Positions 1-12,688 of a stretch of 64,000 nucleotides of DNA are shown here, piece after piece. The stretch lies in assembly GCF_000383675.1 (NCBI RefSeq), contig NZ_KB911820.1:186001-250000 (forward strand), written 5' to 3'. The stretch is from Terracoccus sp. 273MFTsu3.1 (GTDB lineage: Bacteria > Actinomycetota > Actinomycetes > Actinomycetales > Dermatophilaceae). A program made the translations under genes and the position numbers. The stretch's first letter is position 1, and each line of letters opens with the position of its first letter. The notes under the pieces are model-generated. The model searched no databases. It was not told the origin of the DNA and saw only the letters and a list, made by a program, of their open reading frames with translations.

Positions 1-624
1 GCTCTGACCGCCGGGGTCACGATGCTCGTGCCCCGGGTCCGGGCCCCTGTCGCGGTGGCGCTGCTCACGTCGACCGGCGCCGCTTGCGGTGCAGGCTCAC
101 TCACCCTCGTCGGGGTGTTCAACGCGTCCGGCGCCGACCGTGTCGACGCCGGCTGGCTGGTGGCGTTGGTCGGTGAGCTCCTCGTCGGGGGGACGGCGCT
201 GGCGACCCTGCTGGCCGTGACGTCGCGGACCCGGGTGCCGTTCCGACGGTTCGACCAGCGGGCCTGGACATCGGTCGTGGCCCTGGGTCTCGGGATCGCC
301 ACGACCGCCGTCTTCATCGCGTACGCCGTTCACGTCGCCGATCAGGCCTCGACGTACTGGGGGGCTGTCACGTTGCTCTGGGGTCTGCTGACCCTGGCGT
401 TCACCGTGTCCGCAGTGCTGCTCGAGGCCGCCGTGGGTCGCGCGCTGCTCGCCGGGTGGGCGGTGGGCGCCCTGAGCTGGTCGGTGTCGGAGTGGGTCTA
501 CCTCACGCGCATGAACTTCGATCCACACGCCGTTCCGATGCTGACCTTCGCGTGCGGGCTGCTCCTGCTGGCAGCAGCGTTACTCCGGGGCCCGTCGAGC
601 AAGGCAGCATCTGCGACCACCTGA
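1..624 (+). CDS. Polytopic membrane protein, probably 5'-truncated by the window edge
   Basis: The reading frame is open from the first base, and the first in-frame ATG is at 22, so the gene may begin upstream of the window. The visible product is about 200 residues and almost wholly hydrophobic. It has around six membrane segments, for example near residues 12-35, 48-70, 90-112, 118-140, 143-160 and 174-192 counted from the ATG. I recognise no conserved motif or family. It is on the opposite strand to the tRNA and gyrase genes that follow, so it converges on them. A protein of unknown function in the cytoplasmic membrane is all the sequence supports. Confidence 0.6.
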   Translation, partial: ALTAGVTMLVPRVRAPVAVALLTSTGAACGAGSLTLVGVFNASGADRVDAGWLVALVGELLVGGTALATLLAVTSRTRVPFRRFDQRAWTSVVALGLGIATTAVFIAYAVHVADQASTYWGAVTLLWGLLTLAFTVSAVLLEAAVGRALLAGWAVGALSWSVSEWVYLTRMNFDPHAVPMLTFACGLLLLAAALLRGPSSKAASATT

Positions 625-772
625 TCGGTCGCGACGTCGCGCACCAGATCGCGCGCTCCATGTCGTCAGGACGCACCAGTCGCGCGATCTCGCGCCCGAC
701 GAGCCGGGTCCGCGCCGGACACCTACCCGAAACGCACGAACGACCCCGCCCGATCGAGGACGAGGTCGTTGC

Positions 773-848
773 TGGTGGAGCCAAGGGGACTCGAACCCCT
801 AACCCCCTGCTTGCAAAGCAGGTGCGCTACCAATTGCGCCATGGCCCC
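773..848 (-). tRNA. tRNA-Ala (anticodon TGC)
   Basis: The minus strand folds into a standard 76-nt cloverleaf with the 3' CCA encoded (773-775). The acceptor stem GGGGCCA/TGGCTCC contains a G3:T70 wobble pair, the main alanine identity element. The anticodon loop TTTGCAA (811-817) carries TGC at 813-815. It lies downstream of tRNA-Ile and the DLW-39 gene, the usual arrangement after gyrA in actinobacteria. Confidence 0.97.
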
Positions 849-865
849 GAGTGGGGGAGAGCGGC

Positions 866-1045
866 TCAGGCCGAGGTGTCGGCCTCGTCGGTCGCCGTGG
901 GAGCGGTGGCCGGTGCGACGGGCGCGTGCACGTCGTCAGTGGCCTGGGTCCACAGGTCCTGCTCGGCCTGCTGCTGCTTCGCCTTCTTGCGGAGGAAGAC
1001 GACGCCGGCGACGGCTGCACCGACGAGGGCGAGACGCTTCAGCAT
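866..1045 (-). CDS. DLW-39 family small protein (59 aa)
   Basis: This short gene lies between the two tRNA genes. The product starts MLKRLALVGAAVAGVVFLRK, a single N-terminal membrane segment followed by a basic RKKAK stop-transfer. It then has a polar helix with the motif EQDLWTQATD, whose DLW signature names the family, and an Ala/Pro/Thr-rich tail. A GGAG lies about ten bases upstream of the ATG at 1045. DLW-39 proteins are small actinobacterial proteins of unknown function found near gyrA and these tRNAs; both motif and location match. I infer a small membrane-anchored protein with a cytoplasmic or periplasmic tail. Confidence 0.88.
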   Translation of the reverse strand: MLKRLALVGAAVAGVVFLRKKAKQQQAEQDLWTQATDDVHAPVAPATAPTATDEADTSA

Positions 1046-1074
1046 GCGAGGGATCCTCTCCGTGGTGGCGGTGA

Positions 1075-1151
1075 TGGTGGGCCTAGGAGGACTTGAACCT
1101 CCGACCTCTTCCTTATCAGGGAAGCGCTCTAACCGTCTGAGCTATAGGCCC
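1075..1151 (-). tRNA. tRNA-Ile (anticodon GAT)
   Basis: A 77-nt cloverleaf on the minus strand with acceptor stem GGGCCTA/TAGGCCC, discriminator A and encoded CCA (1075-1077). The anticodon stem CTTCC/GGAAG closes the loop CTGATAA, with anticodon GAT at 1115-1117. It is the gene immediately after the gyrA-DUF3566 operon, on the same strand. Confidence 0.97.
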
Positions 1152-1243
1152 ATCGTCACCTTCGCGCGGCCGATCCACACCATCAGAGATGACGACCGGA
1201 CGCGAGGGGAAACGTTACCCGATGCACCTCGCCTCATACAAAA

Positions 1244-1271
1244 CGGCCCCCACCCGCGAGGGTGGGGGCCG
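1244..1271 (-). terminator. Intrinsic terminator of the gyrB-gyrA-DUF3566 operon
   Basis: A perfect 12-bp GC stem (1244-1255 with 1260-1271) closes a GCGA loop. On the minus strand it is followed directly by TTTT (1243-1240). It lies about 70 bases past the DUF3566 stop codon and before tRNA-Ile. A GTATGCC motif (1277-1283) sits beside the stem. Confidence 0.85.
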
Positions 1272-1340
1272 CTTGCGTATGCCGTGTGGCCGCGTCGGTG
1301 ACGCCGGCCGGGAGCCCGACGCGGCACCGACCGAGACCGG

Positions 1341-2002
1341 TCAGTCGTCGGTGAGCGTCAGCTGCACGCCGCCGACCAGGGCCGAGCAGATGTTGTAGAG
1401 GAAGGCCATGACGGTCGCGATCGCCGTCATGAGGATGACGTCGATGACACCGATGACGATCGAGAGGGACACGACGCGGCCGAAGCCGACGTAGTCCTTG
1501 ATCGAGAACGGGTCGGACGTCGTCGTCTGGAGCGACTGGAGCACACCTTCGACGTCGGAGAAGACGTTCATCGTCGACAGGATCATCCACAGGACGGCCG
1601 TGAGGATGACGCCGGCGATGCCGAGGGCGACGGAGAGCAGGAAGCTCATCTTCATGACCGACCACGGGTCGACGCGCGCGACGGCGAGGCGGACGCGGCG
1701 CGGGCCCTTGGGCTTGCGGTGCGCGGTCGCGGTGCGCGCACCGGCCGCCGTGGACGACGCGGCACCCGACTGGCCGGAGCCGACCCGCTGCGTCGGGGCG
1801 GTGCGGTTGGTGACCGCACCCCGCGAGAGCGAGGTGGCCGGGTCGGCGCTCGAGGCACCCGACGTGCTGCCGGACGACCCGCTCGACCCGCTCGCGGCGT
1901 AGTAGGAGCCGTTCTGGCCCTGGTCGTCGGTGAAGCCGGAGCCGCTGCCCGTCCGGGTCGACGTGCCGGGGCCGCTCACGGAGCCCTCAGGGCTGGTCGC
2001 GC

Positions 2003-2006
<4 letters not shown>
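1341..2006 (-). CDS. DUF3566 transmembrane protein
   Basis: A 221-residue membrane protein. Residues 1-100 are a low-complexity Gly/Ser/Thr region. The conserved part follows: a basic stretch, [12 protein letters not shown] at about 111-122, a first membrane segment (about 119-141), a soluble loop and a second segment (about 180-205). This matches the DUF3566 family, which in actinobacteria sits directly after gyrA (the Rv0007 position in Mycobacterium tuberculosis). The ATG overlaps the gyrA stop in an ATGA, so the two are translationally coupled. Function is unknown; the location is conserved but does not by itself imply a role in topology. Confidence 0.9.
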
Positions 2007-4780
<2,774 letters not shown>

Positions 4781-4835
4781 GTCAGATCCCTTTGTCTCTC
4801 AGTCACATTCGTACAGTTCGTGGGGCGCCGCTGAT

Positions 4836-4905
4836 GGCGTATGCCGTGTCGTGCGTTTCACGTGGAACGTCCCGTCCCAGCGGGGGCGGGCGAACGGCAT
4901 ACGCC
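4836..4905. repeat. 12-nt inverted GGCATAC repeats flanking a parS-like site (gyrB-gyrA gap)
   Basis: GGCGTATGCCGT at 4836-4847 and its exact reverse complement ACGGCATACGCC at 4894-4905 bracket GTTTCACGTGGAAC (4855-4868). That inner site differs from the 14-bp parS consensus at one base. The whole 133-bp gap between gyrB and gyrA is noncoding. The arms could form a long-looped hairpin in the gyrBA transcript, or be paired protein sites on DNA. Confidence 0.6.
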
Positions 4906-4913
4906 CTCGTGGC

Positions 4914-7145
<2,232 letters not shown>

Positions 7146-7160
7146 TCAGACCTCATGCGG

Positions 7161-7186
7161 GCGGCTCGACGTGGACGTCGAGCCGC
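7161..7186 (-). promoter_or_regulatory. Hairpin in the gyrB 5' leader
   Basis: A perfect 12-bp inverted repeat, GCGGCTCGACGT (7161-7172) and ACGTCGAGCCGC (7175-7186), with a 2-base centre lies 31-56 bases upstream of the gyrB start. If transcription begins below the TAGACT box at about 7196-7201, the hairpin is in the untranslated leader. It could tune mRNA stability or initiation, or be a DNA palindrome bound by a protein. The role is inferred. Confidence 0.45.
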
Positions 7187-7477
7187 AACCTCATCAGTCT
7201 AACGGTCCGGGACCGCAAACCGTGCCCTCAGACGCGCGAAACGGGCACTTTCCGGCCCGAGAACCCGTGGATCCGAGGGGAGGATCACGCCCGGGGGCCT
7301 CAGCGCCCCTCAGGCACCCTCACTCGCCGCATCGCCGTCGGCGTCCCCACCCCTGCCGCCGACGCCCATTCTCCTCCATCCGGGACGTCCCGAGGGCCGT
7401 CGTCCACAGGGCGTCCAGGGCCTGACGGGACCGGCTCGCGGCCCCCGATCGTGGTGTCAGCAGGCAGGTCAGCCCGG

Positions 7478-7524
7478 GTATGCCGGGAGGCCGGGTCCCA
7501 GCGGAACCCGGCCTCCCGGCATAC
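7478..7524 (-). terminator. Long hairpin downstream of the secreted protease gene
   Basis: A perfect 19-bp stem (7478-7496 with 7506-7524) with a 9-base loop lies 27 bases past the stop of the minus-strand protease gene. Both outer ends of the stem are the GGCATAC/GTATGCC motif. There is no U-tract, so it may act as a GC-rich intrinsic terminator or as an mRNA 3' stabiliser. Confidence 0.65.
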
Positions 7525-7550
7525 GACCTCGGTGGGGCGGATCCCCGCCG

Positions 7551-8972
7551 TCAGAGGATGCCACGGGCGTGGAACGCGGCCTTCACCGTGGCGGCGTCGG
7601 TCGCGCCGTAGAGCGCGGTCGCGGCGTCGACGGTCTTCTGCGCTGCCGCGGCCCACGTCGTCGACGGAACGTAGGAGAACTGCGCCTCGAGGATGATCCG
7701 CGTCGCCTTGTCCCGGCCGAAGGCCTTGTTGACGTCCCAGAGCGCGTGGCTCCAGATCTCACCGTCGTCGTGCACCTCGCCGGTGCGGTTGGCGACGGTC
7801 TTGGTCGTGTCGAGGCGGCGGATGCAGTGCGGCGTCGTCGAGGTGTAGGACGTCGAGTCCCAGTCCATGACGCACGCCCACGGGGTCGTGGCGGTGTCGG
7901 CCGAGTTGCCCTGCGACATCGTGGCCGCGAGGTAGTCGCCGAAGCCCTCACCGATGGCGCCCGCGTCCGAGCCGCTGCCGAAGCCCGGCACCTGGTCGTC
8001 CTGGACCGCGTGGCCGTACTCGTGCCACACGACCTCCTGGTCCTCGCCGTCGTCGACGCCGCCCGTGCCGATGGTGATGGTGTCCTGGCTCGGGGTGTAC
8101 CAGGAGTTGTCCTGCGTCGTCGTGTTGACGCTGAGGTCCTGGGACTCGTGGTTGACGTCGGCGAAGCCGAGCGACTGGATGTAGGTCTGGACCCGGTCGA
8201 CGGCGTAGTAGCTGTTGACCTGCTCGAAGCGGGTGTCGCTGCGCGTGTAGGGGAAGGAGAGCGTCGACGAGAACGCGCCGGGGTTCTTGCCCTTCTTGGC
8301 GTTCGTGACGTTGGCCCAGCTGCCCTTGAGGTAGCCCGAGCCGTCGAGGTTGGCGAGCGTCACCGTCTTGTAGGCCGAGGCGGGGACGGCGCTGTCGGCG
8401 TTGTTCGCGTCCTTGAGCGACTCGTTCTGCAGCGCGACGACGGGGTTGGGGTCGAAGACCTTTCCCGAGCCGTTCGCGAGGACGCGCTCGTCGGTGACCT
8501 TGGTGACCCGGCCGCTGCGGGCGTCGACGAGCACCTGCTTGTCCGCGTCGGTCGTGACCTGCCAGGCCAGCGTGGCCGGAGCACCGGCGACGCCCGGCAC
8601 GACGACGAGTCGGCTCGCGCGGGCGTTGCCGTGGCCCTTCGCGGCGGTGGCGGCAGACGCGCGGGCGACACCCGGCGAGACCGAGGTGAGTCCGGTGACG
8701 GCGCGACGACCGTCGTCGACCGAGGCGGCGGAGCCCGTCGAGTGGACGGCGTACCAGCCGCCGAGCACCGGGACGCCGCGGTAGGTCTGGGCGTACCAGC
8801 TGTGCGAGCCGAGCAGGCTCTGGCGCACCTGGACGAGCGTGAGGTCCGCGGGCACGGAGGCACCGGCCGCGGCGGGGGCCGGAGCGGCGACGGAGCCGGT
8901 GGCCGCCGTCGAGAGGAGGGCGCCGACCGCGGCGACGACCGAGGCGGTGGCGATGAGAGGCGTACGACGCAT
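7551..8972 (-). CDS. Secreted zinc metalloprotease with FTP propeptide (fungalysin/M36-like)
   Basis: A 473-residue exported protease. The start at 8972 gives a clean signal peptide (MRRTPLIATASVV, cleavage near residue 29) with a GAAAGG ribosome site; upstream in-frame sequence looks non-coding. Residues about 40-80 resemble the fungalysin/thermolysin propeptide (SWYAQTYRGVPVLGG). The catalytic motif is HEYGH at 317-321, with the third zinc ligand Glu342 in GEGFGDYLA. This glutamate spacing and motif fit the M36/M4 (gluzincin) group. Cysteines after the active site may form a disulfide. It lies beside a divergent sigma-factor gene and ends at a 19-bp hairpin. Substrate is unknown. Confidence 0.85.
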   Translation of the reverse strand: MRRTPLIATASVVAAVGALLSTAATGSVAAPAPAAAGASVPADLTLVQVRQSLLGSHSWYAQTYRGVPVLGGWYAVHSTGSAASVDDGRRAVTGLTSVSPGVARASAATAAKGHGNARASRLVVVPGVAGAPATLAWQVTTDADKQVLVDARSGRVTKVTDERVLANGSGKVFDPNPVVALQNESLKDANNADSAVPASAYKTVTLANLDGSGYLKGSWANVTNAKKGKNPGAFSSTLSFPYTRSDTRFEQVNSYYAVDRVQTYIQSLGFADVNHESQDLSVNTTTQDNSWYTPSQDTITIGTGGVDDGEDQEVVWHEYGHAVQDDQVPGFGSGSDAGAIGEGFGDYLAATMSQGNSADTATTPWACVMDWDSTSYTSTTPHCIRRLDTTKTVANRTGEVHDDGEIWSHALWDVNKAFGRDKATRIILEAQFSYVPSTTWAAAAQKTVDAATALYGATDAATVKAAFHARGIL

Positions 8973-9286
8973 GTCGAACCTTTCGAGGAGTGGGGGCCAA
9001 CGACACAGGCAACCACGCGCGGGAGGTCTGCGTCGGGAAAGGATTCGTAAAGAGTTCCCCTCGTTTCGGCAGCCGTGCCCCGGGGCCCGCGGGCGGAACC
9101 GGGACGGGCTGTGACGACCCGGACACGGCACCCGAATCGTGACGTGCCCTGACGCCCGGCTGCGCGCCGCGGATCGGCACACTGCCCGGACAACCTTTCC
9201 GGGCAGGCGGCGGTCTGGAGTGGTGCCGGCACGTGCCGGGAAAGGCCGGGACAGGCCGGGACAGGGACCGACAGGGGACACAGGGG
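8973..9286. promoter_or_regulatory. Divergent control region between protease and sigma-factor genes
   Basis: A 314-bp gap between divergent genes. It contains an 8-bp inverted repeat TGCCCGGA/TCCGGGCA (9183-9190 and 9198-9205), a 14-bp perfect palindrome CCGGCACGTGCCGG (9226-9239) and a direct repeat GGCCGGGACA twice (9244-9263). On the minus strand GGAACT (9058-9053) and CGAC (9035-9032), 17 bases apart, resemble an extracytoplasmic-sigma promoter ahead of the protease gene. The palindromes look like operator sites. All roles are inferred. Confidence 0.4.
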
Positions 9287-9793
9287 ATGGACGACGCGGA
9301 ACGCCGGGCCGACTTCACGGCCTACGTCAGGGCGCGCGAGCAGTCGCTCGCGCGCCTCGCGTACCTGCTGAGCGGGGACCGGGACGCCGCCGAGGACCTG
9401 CTGCAGAACGCCCTCGCCAAGGTCTACCGTCACTGGGACCGGGTGAGCGGCGCGGAGCTGCCCGACGCGTACGTGCGACGGCTCATGGTCAACGAGAACA
9501 ACTCGCGCTGGCGCAACCTGCTGCGCCGCCACGAGTCACCGAGCAGCCACGTGCTCGAGGTGCTCGACCCGCCGGGAGCACCCGGTCTCGACCAGACCGC
9601 CTCGATCGACCTGTGGCAGCACGTGCAGTCCCTGCCGCGCCAGCAGCGGGCCGCCGTCGTGCTGCGCTATTACGAGGACCTCACCGAGGCCCAGACCGCA
9701 GAGGTGCTCGGCTGCTCCGTCGGCACCGTCAAGAGCCACACGAGCCGCGCGATCTCGGCGCTGCGCACCCGGATGAGCGAGGCGACCGCATGA
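9287..9793 (+). CDS. SigE-family RNA polymerase sigma factor
   Basis: A 168-residue group-IV (extracytoplasmic-function) sigma factor. Region 2 (FTAYVRAREQSLARLAYLLS to about residue 50) and region 4 (LPRQQRAAVVLRYYEDLT, with the helix-turn-helix ending SVGTVKSHTSRAISALR) are complete. The F-x-x-Y/F-V-x-x-R opening is typical of the actinobacterial SigE-like family. I place the start at ATG 9287, after AGGGGACAC, and not at the GTG 54 bases upstream, because conservation begins at MDDAERRADF. Its stop overlaps the next start in an ATGA, so the next gene is its likely membrane partner. The neighbouring protease genes are possible regulon members. Confidence 0.88.
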   Translation: MDDAERRADFTAYVRAREQSLARLAYLLSGDRDAAEDLLQNALAKVYRHWDRVSGAELPDAYVRRLMVNENNSRWRNLLRRHESPSSHVLEVLDPPGAPGLDQTASIDLWQHVQSLPRQQRAAVVLRYYEDLTEAQTAEVLGCSVGTVKSHTSRAISALRTRMSEATA

Positions 9794-11115
9794 ACCCCGA
9801 CGACCCCGGTCTCGAGCAGGTGCTCGCCGAGCGCGGCGAGGGCGTACGCGTCGTGGCCGACCTCGCGCAGCGCGCCATCGCCCGCGACCGCTCCAACCGA
9901 CGCCGTGAGCTCGGCGCGGCCGCGCTCGCCGCGGGCCTCGTCCTGGCCGTCGCCGTGCCGGTCGCCTGGTCGGCGGTCCGGCCCACCGGCGAGCGCCCGC
10001 TGCCCGTCGGACCGTCGGAGTCGACGACCGCGCCCACCGGGCGACCTTCGACGCCGACCGGGACCCCGAGCACCGCCCCGACGCCGACGGCGATCCCGAC
10101 CCTCAGCGCCGACGGTGCCCCGGTGCCCACAGTTCGCTTGGCCACGGGGGAGCCAACCGCCACGACGAACGTGCCCTACCTCGCGGACGGCGTCATCCAT
10201 GACGGGACGCAGCAGATCGCGCTGACCGGCAAGCTCACCGGCGGATCACTGTCTCGCCTGGCCGGGGGCCGCTGGCTCGTGGCCCAGGGGGAGACCGGTG
10301 TCCACTACGTCGTGAGCAGGGCCGGGGCAACCGTGGTGCGCCTCGACGGCGAGACGAGCACGGTCAACGCCGACGGCAGCGTCTTCGTCATCGAGTCGCG
10401 AGGCTCGCTCACGGCGTACGACGCCGCAGGGAAGCGGCTCCGCCGCCTCGCCTCCACGACGTGCGACTGCACGCCCGACGGGGTCTCCGACGCGGAGTCG
10501 CCGGGCTACGACGCCGTCGGGATCGTCGGAGCCGTCGTCTACGCCAACCGCGGCTACACCGGTCGCGCCGTCGCCTGGGACGTCGCAGCGGGCACCCGAC
10601 GCGACGTCAGCGGCTCGTTGGCCCTCGTCGACGCGGCCCGGTTCACGGCACTGGTCGCCCCCGACCCGAACGTCCCGCACCGCGAGACCTGTCACGAGCT
10701 GCGTGACCTCGCCTCCGGCCGGACGCTCTGGCGACTGTGCGGCCCGCTGCTCTTCCGATCGTTCTCGGCCGACGGGGCCTACCTGCTCGCGACCGGCCAC
10801 ATCGACGGTCTCGACGAGTCGCAGCTCAACCCTGACGGCACCTCCCGCTACGGCGGCCTCGTCGTCATTCGCACGAGCGACGCCAGCATCGTGCTCGAGG
10901 GCGGCATCGATGATCCCGGCGGCGTGGGCTCCCCGGTGTCCTACCGGATGGGTGACGACGAGCGGATCACCGTCCAGGTGGGCTCCACGACCGGGGACCG
11001 AGACCTGCAGCGATGCACCCTCGACGGCGCCTGCGAGGTCGTCGACGTGGGACGACCCCGGTGGAACCCCGACATCCCGGAGGGCGACGACCCCTACTTC
11101 CTGTCGGCGAACTGA
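9790..11115 (+). CDS. Membrane-anchored partner of the SigE-family sigma factor
   Basis: A 441-residue single-pass membrane protein whose ATG overlaps the sigma-factor stop. Residues 1-38 are cytoplasmic and charged, about 39-62 form the membrane segment (AAALAAGLVLAVAVPVAWSA), 65-105 are a Pro/Thr-rich linker, and the remaining 330 residues are extracytoplasmic. That part has repeated strands with DG/YxxxG turns (for example GGRWLVAQGETGV) reminiscent of a WD40/TolB-like beta-propeller. A cysteine pair, CDC, sits near residue 230. I see no zinc-binding anti-sigma motif. By position I infer an anti-sigma or sensor role, which homology does not prove. Confidence 0.7.
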   Translation: MNPDDPGLEQVLAERGEGVRVVADLAQRAIARDRSNRRRELGAAALAAGLVLAVAVPVAWSAVRPTGERPLPVGPSESTTAPTGRPSTPTGTPSTAPTPTAIPTLSADGAPVPTVRLATGEPTATTNVPYLADGVIHDGTQQIALTGKLTGGSLSRLAGGRWLVAQGETGVHYVVSRAGATVVRLDGETSTVNADGSVFVIESRGSLTAYDAAGKRLRRLASTTCDCTPDGVSDAESPGYDAVGIVGAVVYANRGYTGRAVAWDVAAGTRRDVSGSLALVDAARFTALVAPDPNVPHRETCHELRDLASGRTLWRLCGPLLFRSFSADGAYLLATGHIDGLDESQLNPDGTSRYGGLVVIRTSDASIVLEGGIDDPGGVGSPVSYRMGDDERITVQVGSTTGDRDLQRCTLDGACEVVDVGRPRWNPDIPEGDDPYFLSAN

Positions 11116-11137
11116 GGGGTCTTCCTGCGCGAACGGC

Positions 11138-12628
11138 TCAGTCGTCGGCGAGGGTGCGCTCGAAGAGGGAGTGGATCGCCTCGGGCAGGTGCGGCTCCTG
11201 GAGCGTCACGTCACAGCCGGCCTCGTCGCAGACGACGGAGTAGATGTAGGCGTCGGGGTGGGTGCGCTCCGTCGAGGCGGCGATGCGCTGAAGCGTTGGA
11301 GCCGACAGCAGGTGCTGCCAGTCTTTCGCATCCCGCTCGGAGAGGTCGCCCAAGGCCAAGCGGCGCTCCCGCACCTGACCGGCGAAGCCGCCGGAGCGTC
11401 GGAGCAGCACCTGGGCGTCGGTGCCGGGGACCTGTCCCGAAGGGCCGCCCCCCGCTGGAGCCGGCGCCGGCGTAGAGCCGGCGACTCCGCCCGCGCCGCC
11501 GGCCGGGGAGCCCGGACCCGCGGTGAGCACCCCGACCTGCTCCCACGCCGAGCGCACCGCTGTCTGCTCGGCGGACCCGTCCCCGTGGGCGCTGCCCGCG
11601 GCGGCCACCGTGAGGCCGGCGAAGGTCGCGAAGTCACAGTCCGCCTTGATCCCGTCACCCGACACGACGGCATACCAGATCGCGCCCGGGGCCTCCCACG
11701 CGTTGCCGCCGATCGCGTCGGCCGCGAGCACAAAGGCGCGGTTGGGGATGCCGGAGTTGATGTGCACGCCGCCGTTGTCGTCCTGCGTGTCGACGTAGTC
11801 GTCCATGTGCGCCGGCTGCGGGTCCTTGCCCAGCCGCGCGTCGTCGTAGGCCGTCCCGGGGTTGCGCATGTCGCGCAGGGCGCGACCGTGGACCGAGGGG
11901 TTGAGCAGGTCGGCTCCGACGAGCCAGTCGGCCTGCGCGGCGCTCTGGCCCAGCGTCTTCTGCTTGACGAGCACGCCGAACACGTCGGAGATCGACTCGT
12001 TGAGCGCGCCCGACTGGCCCTGGTAGAGCAGGCCCGCGGTGTGCTCGGTGACGCCGTGCGCGAGCTCGTGCCCGATGACGTCGAGGCTCTGGGTGAACCG
12101 CTCGAAGACGACCCCGTCACCGTCGCCGAACACCATCTGCGAGCCGTCCCAGAAGGCGTTGTCGTAGTTGCGGCCGTAGTGGACCGTCGCGAGCAGCGGC
12201 ATCCCCTTGCCGTCGAGCGAGTCGCGGTCGTAGGCCGTCGACCACAGCTCCCACGTCGCGCCGAGTCCGTCGTAGGCCTCGTTGACCGCGACGTCTCCGC
12301 TCGCGGCCGCGCCCTCGGTGCGCACCGTCGTGCCCGGGGTCGTCTGGGTGCCCTGGGCGTCGGCTATGGTGCGGTGCGGTCCAGAGCCGTGAGCCGTGGG
12401 CGACGTGATGTCCTCACGACGCGGGGCCCGGCGTGTCGTCGGGCGGGCCGTCGGCGTGTGCCGCGAGGAACGCAGCTCCTCGTCGTGACGCAGTGCCTCG
12501 CGGGCGTGGGCAGCCAGGACCGGCTCGTCGCTGGCTGCCATGGCCTCGAGCATGTACGGCGGGACGATCGCGCAGTGCGGCGTCCGGAGCGGCGTCAAGG
12601 TCTGCGGCGTTGGCTGCGTCGAGGTCAT
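11138..12628 (-). CDS. Protealysin-type M4 metalloprotease fused to an emfourin-like inhibitor domain
   Basis: A 496-residue protein without a signal peptide. Residues 18-26 (HCAIVPPYML) match the conserved propeptide motif of protealysin-like M4 precursors. The thermolysin fold follows, with zinc ligands His187 and His191 in HELAH, Glu211 in ALNESISD and the catalytic His289 in GGVHINSGIPNRA. After a Gly/Pro/Ala linker (371-404), residues 405-496 (LLRRSGGFAGQVRE, then YIYSV and a hydrophobic C-terminal helix) resemble emfourin. Emfourin is the inhibitor encoded next to protealysin in Serratia. So enzyme and putative inhibitor share one chain. It is convergent with the sigma partner gene. Confidence 0.88.
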   Translation of the reverse strand: MTSTQPTPQTLTPLRTPHCAIVPPYMLEAMAASDEPVLAAHAREALRHDEELRSSRHTPTARPTTRRAPRREDITSPTAHGSGPHRTIADAQGTQTTPGTTVRTEGAAASGDVAVNEAYDGLGATWELWSTAYDRDSLDGKGMPLLATVHYGRNYDNAFWDGSQMVFGDGDGVVFERFTQSLDVIGHELAHGVTEHTAGLLYQGQSGALNESISDVFGVLVKQKTLGQSAAQADWLVGADLLNPSVHGRALRDMRNPGTAYDDARLGKDPQPAHMDDYVDTQDDNGGVHINSGIPNRAFVLAADAIGGNAWEAPGAIWYAVVSGDGIKADCDFATFAGLTVAAAGSAHGDGSAEQTAVRSAWEQVGVLTAGPGSPAGGAGGVAGSTPAPAPAGGGPSGQVPGTDAQVLLRRSGGFAGQVRERRLALGDLSERDAKDWQHLLSAPTLQRIAASTERTHPDAYIYSVVCDEAGCDVTLQEPHLPEAIHSLFERTLADD

Positions 12629-12688
12629 GACGACAGTCTGCGTCGGAACACCGACACCCGCCCTCCGAGCGGCCCTACAGTTCGCAGC

